A stretch of 9,147 nucleotides of DNA, from NCBI GenBank assembly GCA_002342785.1, contig DDQV01000131.1, forward strand, positions 1 to 9,147. The letters run 5' to 3'. The position numbers were made by a program, and so were the translations under genes. The notes under the pieces are model-generated. The model made no database searches. It was not told where the DNA came from and saw only the letters and a list, made by a program, of their open reading frames with translations. Below are positions 1 to 6,095 of the stretch, one piece after another. Source of the DNA: Fusobacteriaceae bacterium UBA2433. Lineage in GTDB: Bacteria > Fusobacteriota > Fusobacteriia > Fusobacteriales > Fusobacteriaceae. Numbering within the stretch: the stretch's first letter is position 1; the number at the start of each line of letters is the position of its first letter.

Positions 1-227
1 TAAAAGAATTAAAGAGAGGTTTTGTTAATGCTCCTAAAAATCAACCTGGAAACCTTCAGGTATTTAGAAGAGATGGGAAAAAAAGAAATCCTATTAGTTT
101 ACAAAGAGGATACTCTACAGGCGGGATGCTAGAAACAAATAATGTAATTGATTTTATTGAGGATCTTATTCAAGAAAAACTAGAAAATAATTTAGAAAAA
201 GAAGTAGATAAATTCTTTGAAAAATAG
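1..227 (+). CDS. Minor tail protein Z-like protein (3' end only)
   Basis: This is the C-terminal 74 residues of a gene that begins upstream of the window; the first whole codon is at 3 and the TAG stop is at 225-227. The visible part contains a basic stretch reading VFRRDGKKRNPI followed by a GYSTGGML-like turn. A long charged helix with many Glu and Lys residues then runs to the end. This order (F+R-x-G-K-x-R-x-PI, then a glycine-rich turn ending in ML, then a terminal amphipathic helix) is what I know from the prophage minor tail protein Z / gpZ family, which helps finish the head-proximal end of the tail. Its position just before a probable terminator gene and the sheath agrees. The stop codon overlaps the ribosome binding site of the next gene (TAGGAG, 225-230). 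The assignment rests on pattern memory of the C-terminus only. Confidence 0.72.
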   Translation, partial: KELKRGFVNAPKNQPGNLQVFRRDGKKRNPISLQRGYSTGGMLETNNVIDFIEDLIQEKLENNLEKEVDKFFEK

Positions 228-235
228 GAGTAGTT

Positions 236-715
236 ATGTCAGTAAGAAATTTAGAGCAAGAGATAAAAAGAAGGATAACTAGAGCTGTAAAAGGTATTCA
301 ACTTATAAATGATAAAGGTGAATTTGTTTTACCGTTAGTTGAAACAGGTGCATTACCTAAATCAGCAGTTAGAGGTGAACCGTATATATTAATTCAAACT
401 ACCCACATTAAAGATGAAGAACTGAGTGGTGTTGCAGATATTAATATCTTATATGGAACTATTGGAGCAAGTCGTGAAGATATGAAAAATGATATTTTTA
501 AAAATCAAAGTCATGCAACTGGTCACTGGGATGTTCTTTCAGTGGTAGATAAAATTAGAGAAGATTTCTTTAAAGATACAAACTTTCAGTTTGGAATATT
601 AAAAAGATCTATGAAACATGAAATTTATGGTGAAATAGAGTTTCCTCATTATTTAGGTGAAACTAAGTGTACTTTTGAAATATCAGTAACTCAGCCACAA
701 GATGACTATTTGTAA
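236..715 (+). CDS. Probable tail terminator / completion protein
   Basis: The product is a soluble protein of 159 residues with no signal peptide or membrane segment. It starts at ATG 236, five bases after TAGGAG (225-230). The N-terminal 25 residues look helical and basic. They are followed by alternating beta segments (for example EPYILIQTT and ADINILYGTIG) and a C-terminal strand pair ending FEISVTQPQDDYL. I do not recognise a diagnostic motif. The size, the mixed alpha/beta make-up and the place between a gpZ-like gene and the sheath are those of the terminator/completion proteins that cap the tube of contractile and long non-contractile tails. The role is therefore inferred mainly from synteny. 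An alternative is another small head-tail joining protein. The TAA stop lies against the AGGAGG of the next gene. Confidence 0.55.
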   Translation: MSVRNLEQEIKRRITRAVKGIQLINDKGEFVLPLVETGALPKSAVRGEPYILIQTTHIKDEELSGVADINILYGTIGASREDMKNDIFKNQSHATGHWDVLSVVDKIREDFFKDTNFQFGILKRSMKHEIYGEIEFPHYLGETKCTFEISVTQPQDDYL

Positions 716-724
716 GGAGGAATG

Positions 725-1069
725 ATGGCAGAAAAAAAAGTAAAAGACAAACAAAAGAAAAATATTGATTCTAAGCCTTTAGAAGGATTAGATACAAAGG
801 TAGAAAAAGTAAAAGTCCTTAAAACGGAAATAAGAGCTACAACTTTTTATATAGGTCCTAGAGTGAAAAGAGGAATCTTGGATAATGGAACTATTTTTAG
901 AGGAACACTACCAAAAGAGGTAGAAGAGTTAAAAGAAAAGTATAAATCTATAGTTCCATTATTTATATCTGGAAAAGATTATGTCAAGGCTATAAATGAA
1001 GTTGATAAACCAGGAACGAGAATGAATATTATTTTTAATAGGGCATTGGAGGAGGTATATAAGAAATGA
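725..1069 (+). CDS. Small conserved tail-operon protein upstream of the sheath, function unknown
   Basis: Two adjacent ATG codons (722 and 725) follow AGGAGG at 715-720. The second gives a 4-nt spacing and the first only 1 nt, so I favour 725 (114 residues). The first 35 residues are lysine-rich and probably disordered. The folded part begins near a YIGPRVKRGIL segment, continues through GTIFRGTLPKEVEEL and a PLFI strand, and ends in a basic helix. I recall similar YIGP...GTLP proteins of about 70-115 residues in the same slot, just before the sheath gene of Mu-like prophages, but know no biochemical role. A DUF2635 (Mu gp38-like) relationship is conceivable by position but is not demonstrated. 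The stop TGA (1067-1069) overlaps the sheath start ATG (1066-1068), so translation of the two genes is probably coupled. Confidence 0.6.
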   Translation: MAEKKVKDKQKKNIDSKPLEGLDTKVEKVKVLKTEIRATTFYIGPRVKRGILDNGTIFRGTLPKEVEELKEKYKSIVPLFISGKDYVKAINEVDKPGTRMNIIFNRALEEVYKK

Positions 1070-2502
1070 TAAATCATGGAATTTCAACAAGTGAAAGTAC
1101 AACTTCCATAGCCAGTATTATTAAAAGTGGTAATACTGCTGTAATAATAGGAACTGCTCCAGTTAATATGGCAAAAAATCCAAAGGTTAATACACCAGTT
1201 CTTTGTTATTCAGAAAAAGAAGCATTAGAAGCTTTTGGATATCTAGATGATTGGAAAAATTATACTCTTTGCGAGGCTATTAGTGTCTTCTTTAGATTAT
1301 TTAAAGTAGGACCTGTAGTTTTTATAAATGTATTAGATCCTACAATTCATAAAAAAGATGTAGTCAATACGACTGTAACAATAACAAAAAAAATAGGAGA
1401 AATAAACCAAACTGGAATATTACAAGAAAAATTTATTCTAAAAGATAGTGGAGATGCAGTAATATCAACTGAAAAATACATAACTACATTTAATAGTGAT
1501 GGAAATTTAGAAATAGTATTTATAGATGAAGCATTAGAAGATGGAGGCTATAAAGCAACATATAGCCAACTAGATCCTAGTTTAGTTAATAGTGACGATA
1601 TTATAGGTGGAATCGATGGAACTACTCTTAAAAGTGAAGGATTTGCTTTAATAGAACAAGTTTTCCCTAAATTTAATAGGGTTCCAAACATTGGACTGGC
1701 TCCAGGATGGACCCATGAGAGTAAAGTTATGACCGCATTAGTATCATCTATGAAAAAAATAAATGAAGTGTTTAGAGGAATAGCATTAACAGATATAGAT
1801 TCAGAAACTATAGATAATTATAGCAAAGTAACAGCCTGGAAAAACGATAACAGCTATATTCATGAGAATCAATATAATTTTTGGCCAATGGGATCTATTG
1901 GAGATAATATTTACCATATATCTACTTTAGTAGCAGCTTCTATGTATTCTGTAGATAGTGATAATGGAGATATTCCATATGAATCACCATCAAATAAACC
2001 ATTAAATATTACAGGAATCTGTTTGAAAAATAAGACAGAGGTAGACCTTACTTTAGCTCAGGCTAATTATTTAAATGATAATGGTATAGCAACTGCTATT
2101 AATTTTAATAATGGTTGGAGGTTATGGGGAAATAGAACAGGATGTTATCCATCAAATACAGATATCAAAGATAATACTATCTCAGTTAAAAGGATGTTTG
2201 TCTGGGATAATAATAACTTTACATTAACTTATTGGTTAGATGTAGATAAGCCTGCTAATAATAAACTCATGGATAAAATAGTAGACAGTTACAATGATTA
2301 CTACAACGGATTAGTGACCATAGGAGCTATCTTAGGTGGGAGAATAGAATTTAATGGGCAAGATAATACAGTAACTGAATTAATAGCTGGGAAGTATAAT
2401 TTTAAAAGATATATGACACCAGTAGGAGTAGCAGAATGTATTATGTCAGATTTAGAATATGATATTGATTATTTAAAAAACCTATTTGGAGGTGGTAACT
2501 AA
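1066..2502 (+). CDS. Contractile tail sheath protein (P2 FI / Mu L-like)
   Basis: The 478-residue protein is the major contractile sheath subunit, which assembles as hexameric rings around the tube and shortens on infection. Its N-terminus has the usual opening: a GIST-type strand, then GNTAVIIGTAPV and a domain ending in GPVVFINVLDP at about residue 87. Residues of roughly 95-170 form a beta-rich, variable insertion, probably the exposed sheath domain. A conserved block around residues 273-310 runs from NFWPMGS through YHISTLVAASMYSVDSD to PYESPSN, typical of Phage_sheath_1 proteins. The C-terminus (about 452-478) has a VAECIMSDLEYDIDYLKNLF-like end, expected for the arm that links neighbouring subunits. 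Its length is close to Mu L and longer than P2 FI. A strong GGAGGAGGT (1048-1056) lies 9 nt before the ATG, fitting high expression. The stop overlaps the tube ATG by one base (TAATG). Confidence 0.95.
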   Translation: MINHGISTSESTTSIASIIKSGNTAVIIGTAPVNMAKNPKVNTPVLCYSEKEALEAFGYLDDWKNYTLCEAISVFFRLFKVGPVVFINVLDPTIHKKDVVNTTVTITKKIGEINQTGILQEKFILKDSGDAVISTEKYITTFNSDGNLEIVFIDEALEDGGYKATYSQLDPSLVNSDDIIGGIDGTTLKSEGFALIEQVFPKFNRVPNIGLAPGWTHESKVMTALVSSMKKINEVFRGIALTDIDSETIDNYSKVTAWKNDNSYIHENQYNFWPMGSIGDNIYHISTLVAASMYSVDSDNGDIPYESPSNKPLNITGICLKNKTEVDLTLAQANYLNDNGIATAINFNNGWRLWGNRTGCYPSNTDIKDNTISVKRMFVWDNNNFTLTYWLDVDKPANNKLMDKIVDSYNDYYNGLVTIGAILGGRIEFNGQDNTVTELIAGKYNFKRYMTPVGVAECIMSDLEYDIDYLKNLFGGGN

Positions 2503-3017
2503 TGAATGGATTTCCAGTATCCCTAAAAGGATTTAGTTTATATATGAATGCATTACAAGAAATAGGAACCGTAGATATAGAACTACCTAATATTCAATTT
2601 ATGACTGATACAATAACAGGATCAGGCATAGGAGGAGAATTAGAAGTTCCTATTGCAGGCTTAACAAAATCAATGACTATGAAAATAAAGAAAAGAGCAG
2701 TTAATAAACAATTTACAACATTGATCGCACCAATTATTCATCAATTAGCTTTTAGAGGTAAAATTCAGATGGCTGACCCAGGAAGTGCAATAGGTAAAGT
2801 TAAAGAAAGAACAATAAGAATTATGGCTAAAGTAATGCCAAAAAGTAAGAACTTAGGAAAAGCAGAAATAGCTAAAGCCATGGATACAGAAGCAGAATTT
2901 GAAGTAATTAGTATTAGAATATTTGTAGATGAGATAGAAAACCTTCATGTTGACAAGTTAAATAATATATTTGCAGTAGATGGAGTTAATTATTTAGATG
3001 AAGATGGTTTTCTATAA
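2502..3017 (+). CDS. Major tail tube protein (P2 FII-like)
   Basis: The 171-residue protein matches the P2 FII family in length and layout and forms the inner rigid tube through which DNA, or the tailocin channel, passes. It opens with a short MNGFPVSLKGFSLYMN segment followed by an IELPNIQFMTDTITGSGIGGELEVP region, the familiar 'leP.l...t..i.gaGi.Ge.e.p' start of phage tube proteins. The rest alternates beta strands (SMTMKIKKRA, ERTIRIMAKVMP, EFEVISIRIFVDEIE) and ends in DGVNYLDEDGFL, resembling the family's 'iDG.dyl...r..lG' close. It is coupled to the sheath gene by a one-base overlap, and GGAGGTGG (2488-2495) precedes the ATG. It is the last gene before the first structured gap. Confidence 0.93.
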   Translation: MNGFPVSLKGFSLYMNALQEIGTVDIELPNIQFMTDTITGSGIGGELEVPIAGLTKSMTMKIKKRAVNKQFTTLIAPIIHQLAFRGKIQMADPGSAIGKVKERTIRIMAKVMPKSKNLGKAEIAKAMDTEAEFEVISIRIFVDEIENLHVDKLNNIFAVDGVNYLDEDGFL

Positions 3018-3021
3018 AGAT

Positions 3022-3054
3022 AAAAAACTCCCGTAAAGTCAACGAAAGTTTTTT
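3022..3054 (+). terminator. AT-rich hairpin with T-tract after the tube gene
   Basis: AAAAAACT (3022-3029) is perfectly complementary to AGTTTTTT (3047-3054). An inner CG/CG pair (3032-3033 with 3043-3044) can stack across a small internal loop. The right arm ends in six T residues, starting 5 bp after the tube stop. This has the shape of a weak intrinsic terminator or attenuator, but the stem has almost no G-C pairs, so termination would be partial at best. Confidence 0.4.
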
Positions 3055-3055
3055 A

Positions 3056-3094
3056 AATAATACTACTACATATGATTTATGCAATAGTATTATT
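3056..3094. repeat. Perfect 10-bp inverted repeat forming a long hairpin
   Basis: AATAATACTA (3056-3065) and TAGTATTATT (3085-3094) are exact reverse complements. Within the 19-nt loop, CATA (3069-3072) pairs with TATG (3078-3081) around a TGATT loop, leaving a symmetric 3x3 internal loop. The structure follows directly on the preceding A/T hairpin. It may be a pause site, an RNA-processing or stabilising hairpin for the sheath-tube message, or a protein-binding palindrome; sequence alone cannot choose. Confidence 0.6.
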
Positions 3095-3120
3095 ACCACA
3101 AAAAATATAAAAAATCAAAC

Positions 3121-3134
3121 AAATTTTAAAATTT
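3121..3134. repeat. 14-bp perfect A/T palindrome upstream of the chaperone gene
   Basis: AAATTTTAAAATTT is its own reverse complement and lies 7 bp before the AGAGGAG ribosome binding site. It is all A/T, so part of the palindrome may be chance in such AT-rich DNA. No clear -35/-10 promoter pair could be matched around it. The rest of 3018-3153 is AT-rich DNA without a coding frame I would support. Confidence 0.3.
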
Positions 3135-3153
3135 TTAAAAAGAGGAGAATACA

Positions 3154-3531
3154 GTGGAATTTAAAGAGAAAAATCCAGAAGGACAACAAAAAGAACAAAA
3201 GATAGAAATAAATAAAAAGAAGAAAGATTATGTAACTGTAATTGGAGGAGTTACCACTATTAATTTAAAACATCCTATTAAATTTAATGATGTAGATATC
3301 TTTGAAGTTAAGATGGATTTTAATTTATTGAATGGAGCAAAGTTATGCGAAGCGGAAGTAGTCTCTCAAGGAAGATATTACAGTCCAAGTTCAGAGATTA
3401 AGTTTGGACAAGCATATCAAGCAGCAGTGGGAGCAGCTGCCGCAGATCTTCCATATGAAGCAATATTAGAATTAAAACATTCTGACTTTGATATCTTAGT
3501 AGAAGTGGTTAAGGGTTTCTTGTTAGCCTAG
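3154..3531 (+). CDS. Tail assembly chaperone, short form (Mu gp41 / P2 gpE-like)
   Basis: The 125-residue protein starts at GTG 3154, six bases after AGAGGAG (3141-3147); there is no nearby in-frame ATG. Residues 1-28 are highly charged and lysine-rich, probably disordered. The folded part starts at about residue 29 with VTVIGGVTTINLKHPIKFNDVDIFEVKM, the typical 'L..Pi...g..i.el.l' opening of contractile-phage tail assembly chaperones. It continues through a helical part with FGQAYQAAVGAAAADLPYEAILEL, and ends in SDFDILVEVVKGFLLA. The 'lp.ev...l...D...i...v..Fl' ending is typical of the frame-0 product, in which -1 slippage occurs just before the stop. Members bind the tape measure protein and keep it soluble until tube polymerisation. 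Its position right before the tape measure gene fits. Confidence 0.82.
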   Translation: MEFKEKNPEGQQKEQKIEINKKKKDYVTVIGGVTTINLKHPIKFNDVDIFEVKMDFNLLNGAKLCEAEVVSQGRYYSPSSEIKFGQAYQAAVGAAAADLPYEAILELKHSDFDILVEVVKGFLLA

Positions 3532-3674
3532 ATTTAAATAGCAGTGAAAAGCTTTTAAAGTTGAGAACTATGATTATAAAAATGGGCCAAGTTACAAAAA
3601 CAGGAATAAATTTTTTTAGTAATTTAACACTAAGAGATTTAGTTAAATGGATGGAGGCGATACCTAATGAATAG
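3154..3674 (+). CDS. Tail assembly chaperone, -1 frameshifted long form
   Basis: Reading frame 0 up to the Phe codon at 3517-3519, then slipping one base back, gives a 173-residue product: 122 frame-0 residues plus 51 new ones from 3519 to 3671, with TAG at 3672-3674. In the -1 frame the last stop before the slip is TAA 3510-3512, immediately upstream of the heptamer, so the frame opens exactly where slippage can occur. The extension reads LVSLDLNSSEKLLKL..., then a helical MIIKMGQVTKTGINFF segment, and ends TLRDLVKWMEAIPNE. That is a plausible small helical domain of the kind found in P2 E' and Mu-like long forms. The extension overlaps the tape measure start by 8 nt. There is no good independent start: ATG 3570 lacks a convincing Shine-Dalgarno. 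This accounts for the sequence between 3532 and 3666. Confidence 0.8.
3513..3519 (+). promoter_or_regulatory. Programmed -1 ribosomal frameshift site (GGGTTTC)
   Basis: The heptamer G GGT TTC is in the correct phase: GGT (3514-3516) and TTC (3517-3519) are frame-0 codons, so it fits X XXY YYZ with X=G, Y=T, Z=C. It lies four codons before the frame-0 stop (3529-3531). Only a weak downstream stem is visible (GCCTA 3526-3530 with TAGC 3539-3542, with a bulge), so no strong stimulator can be claimed. Confidence 0.82.
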
Positions 3675-5892
3675 AGATTTTATTATTAAAATAGGTGGAG
3701 CCCTTAATCCGTCTGTAAAGCAAAGTTTCTCTAAAGCAAGTAAAGAATTAGAGAAATTAGGTTTTGAAATGAAGCAGATGAAAACTAAAAGTAAGAACTT
3801 AGATAAAGCTAGACAAGAAAGTGCTAAACTAGAAAATCAGTTTATTAAAAGTCGTGTTGAATTTCAAAAAAATAGTAAAGAATCTAAAATATTGACAGAT
3901 AAGATAGAAAAATTAAGAGTTCAAGTTGATGGATCAGGGAAAGCCAGTAAAGCAGCAACTATTGAATTTAAAAAAGCATTACAAACACAGAAACAATTAG
4001 ACAAAAACTTAATTAAATCAAAAGAATCAACTGAAAAATATAGTAATGAATTATCTAAAGCTAAATCAAGGGTTTGGATGCTCTCTAAAGGTGAAAAAGA
4101 ACTTGGAGACAAGATGCAAAGAAATCTAAAAATTCAAGAAAAAATGAGAAGAAGTCAAAATAGATTTAAAAACTATAAAGAAAATGGACAAAAAAGAATG
4201 AAAAGAATGATTGCACCAGCTGCAATGATAGGTGTAGGAGTTAAATTAGCTATAGATGATGAAGCTGCATTTGCAGATGTAAAAAAACAATTAAGTATTA
4301 CTGATCCTACAGAGATACAAAATTTTAGGAAAGAATTATTAAAGACAACTAAAGATATTCCTCTAATGAATACTGAAATTTATGCTATTGCTGCAGCTGC
4401 AGGACAAGCAGGAATAGATCAAAAAGAATTAGCTAAATTTACAGCTGATACTTCTAAAGTCGCAGTAGCCTTTGGTGTCGATGCAGGGAAAGCAGGAAGT
4501 AATTTAGCTACCTGGAGAACATCCCTAAAGATGACTCAAATAGAAGTAATGGGGTTAGCAGATCAGATAAATACATTAGGAGATAATATTAAAGTTACTC
4601 CAGATCAAGTAAGTGATATTGTAACTGCTATGGGACCACTAGGAAAAATGGCTAATGTAACAGTATCTCAAACCGCAGCTTTAGGAGCGAGTCTTATTGA
4701 TTTTGGTGTTAAAGATGCGAGTACTGCAAGTACTGCATTAAGAAAATTATACTCCACTATGAGTAGTGGAGATTCAGCAAGTAAAAGTAAAAAAGAAGCC
4801 TTTGAAGCATTAGGATTTGATTCTGGCCAAATAGCAAAAGATATGCAAAGAGATTCTATGGGAACTATAAAAAAAGTCTTAGGAGCATTTAAAAATGTAG
4901 ATAAAAGTAAGAGGATGTCTATCGGAACCATGCTATTTGGCGAAGAAGCAGTAGGAGCATTATTACCTTTATCTAACCAATTAGGAAAATTACAAAATAA
5001 TTTAGATATGATTAATAATAAGAAAAAAGTGGCCAATAGTGTAAATAAAGAATTTAATAATGTGAATTCTACAGCTTCAGCTCAATTAAAAATATTCGGT
5101 AAATCATTGCTTAATCTAGGCTTAGCTTTTACCAATTTCTTACTTCCACCTTTAAAAGTATTAACAAAATTATTTACTAAAGGAGCACAAATAATCACAG
5201 GATTTGCACAGAAATTCCCAGGGTTAACAGAATTTTTAACTTTAACAGTAACAGGGTTTGTAGGTGTAAACCTTGCATTAGGAGCCGCTGCTTTTGGAGT
5301 AGGAGCCTTAGGAACTGCTTTCAATATATTGGCAGCTAATCCTATTGTTTTGGTTTTAGCGGCAGTTGCAGCAGGTCTATATATGATATATAAAAACTGG
5401 AGTAAGATTAAATCTTTCTTTGGTGGTGGAAAATCAGAACACTCAGTAGAACTTAATAAAAAGGTTAACTCTCAATATAGACTTAATGGCGGACAAGGAT
5501 TAAACCCTAATATTCCAAAATATGGTACAGGAGGGATAATGACTTCTCCTCACTTAGCGATAGTAGGAGATGCACCAGAAACCATTGTACCTCATGATGG
5601 AAGTCAGCAATCTAAAAGTCTTTGGTATCATGCAGGAGCTAAACTAGGAATGTTCGCAGGGAAAGGTATACCAGCATTAGCTTCTAATGTTAAAGAAAAA
5701 TTATCTAAAACAAATATTGAGAAAAAGATAGAAATTAAAATAGATTATAACCCTACTATCCAGGGAAATATAGATAATATAAGTGACATATTAAAAAAAT
5801 CAAGTGAAGACCTAGCACAAATAGTAAAGAAAATTGTAAATGACACAATAGCAGAAAATGTCAAATTAGAAAGGAGGGTAAGTTTTGATTAA
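3667..5892 (+). CDS. Tail tape measure protein
   Basis: The 741-residue protein acts as the length ruler inside the tail tube and is probably ejected ahead of the DNA. Residues 1 to about 175 are a Lys/Glu/Ser-rich, Gly/Pro-poor coiled coil with leucine heptads. Residues of about 196-450 carry the TP901-type tape measure core: DDEAAFADVKKQL, then IYAIAAAAGQAGI, then FGVDAGKAGSNLATWRTSLK, then TAALGASLIDFGVKDASTAST, then MLFGEEAVGALLPL. Residues 517-578 hold hydrophobic helices ending in LAAVAAGLYMIYKNW, as expected for the membrane-active region. A conserved GGIMTSPHLAIVGDAPETIVPH segment at about 622-643 is the usual C-terminal 'GGI...P..a.vGEa.pE.iiPl' motif. GGAGG (3653-3657) is 9 nt before the ATG. 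By the usual scaling of about 1.5 Å per residue, it predicts a tail of roughly 110 nm. Confidence 0.95.
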   Translation: MNRDFIIKIGGALNPSVKQSFSKASKELEKLGFEMKQMKTKSKNLDKARQESAKLENQFIKSRVEFQKNSKESKILTDKIEKLRVQVDGSGKASKAATIEFKKALQTQKQLDKNLIKSKESTEKYSNELSKAKSRVWMLSKGEKELGDKMQRNLKIQEKMRRSQNRFKNYKENGQKRMKRMIAPAAMIGVGVKLAIDDEAAFADVKKQLSITDPTEIQNFRKELLKTTKDIPLMNTEIYAIAAAAGQAGIDQKELAKFTADTSKVAVAFGVDAGKAGSNLATWRTSLKMTQIEVMGLADQINTLGDNIKVTPDQVSDIVTAMGPLGKMANVTVSQTAALGASLIDFGVKDASTASTALRKLYSTMSSGDSASKSKKEAFEALGFDSGQIAKDMQRDSMGTIKKVLGAFKNVDKSKRMSIGTMLFGEEAVGALLPLSNQLGKLQNNLDMINNKKKVANSVNKEFNNVNSTASAQLKIFGKSLLNLGLAFTNFLLPPLKVLTKLFTKGAQIITGFAQKFPGLTEFLTLTVTGFVGVNLALGAAAFGVGALGTAFNILAANPIVLVLAAVAAGLYMIYKNWSKIKSFFGGGKSEHSVELNKKVNSQYRLNGGQGLNPNIPKYGTGGIMTSPHLAIVGDAPETIVPHDGSQQSKSLWYHAGAKLGMFAGKGIPALASNVKEKLSKTNIEKKIEIKIDYNPTIQGNIDNISDILKKSSEDLAQIVKKIVNDTIAENVKLERRVSFD
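5871..5878 (+). promoter_or_regulatory. Ribosome binding site deciding the TTG start of gpX
   Basis: AAGGAGGG lies 6 nt upstream of TTG 5885 inside the end of the tape measure gene. No in-frame ATG or GTG lies close by, and the predicted N-terminus fits gpX proteins, so TTG is the likely start. Confidence 0.75.
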
Positions 5893-6094
5893 AGAAGTGG
5901 ATATATACGGGACCATCCAAGGAGATACATGGGATAGTATTAGTTTTAAAGTCTATGGAGAAGATAAATTTTCTAAAGAACTACTTCGAGCTAATCCTAG
6001 ATATATGAATATCATTATTTTTAGTGGTGGGATAGAACTTATATGTCCTAATATATCTAATACTCAAAACCTAACCCTTCCACCTTGGAGGTAA
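5885..6094 (+). CDS. X: Tail protein X (LysM-like, P2 gpX family)
   Basis: The 69-residue protein starts with TTG at 5885 and overlaps the last 8 bases of the tape measure gene. It has the full gpX/LysM-like layout. A TIQGDTWDSISFKVYG segment comes first, matching the 'vqGdtwdsIa.rvYG' LysM-type signature. A helix with ELLRANPRYMN follows, then an IIIFSGGIELICPNI strand, and a short tail ending LPPWR. Phage_tail_X proteins are about 65-75 residues and are thought to help build the hub/baseplate, with a fold related to peptidoglycan-binding LysM modules. Placement between the tape measure and gpD is common. The stop TAA (6092-6094) overlaps the GGAGGT ribosome binding site of gpD. Confidence 0.93.
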   Translation: MIKEVDIYGTIQGDTWDSISFKVYGEDKFSKELLRANPRYMNIIIFSGGIELICPNISNTQNLTLPPWR

Positions 6095-6095
6095 T

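Noticed and set aside
3056..3111. Possible sigma-70 promoter in the tube-chaperone gap (TATGAT 3071-3076 or TATAAA 3106-3111 as -10)
   Set aside because: No reasonable -35 element occurs 16-18 bp upstream of either; such -10 matches are expected by chance in AT-rich DNA.
3546..3555. AAAAGCTTTT palindrome downstream of the frameshift site as a stimulatory hairpin
   Set aside because: A 10-nt self-complementary sequence has no room for a loop and would not make a stable intramolecular stem.
3570..3674. Separate small gene starting at ATG 3570 in the gap before the tape measure gene
   Set aside because: There is no good ribosome binding site before ATG 3570, and the same frame is open back to a perfect slippery heptamer, so a frameshifted extension explains it better.
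3921..5324. Open frames on the minus strand opposite the tape measure gene (3921-4112, 4668-5036, 5082-5324)
   Set aside because: They lie wholly inside a well-supported gene, lack ribosome binding sites, and their compositions are simply the antisense of its Ala/Lys/Leu-rich codons.
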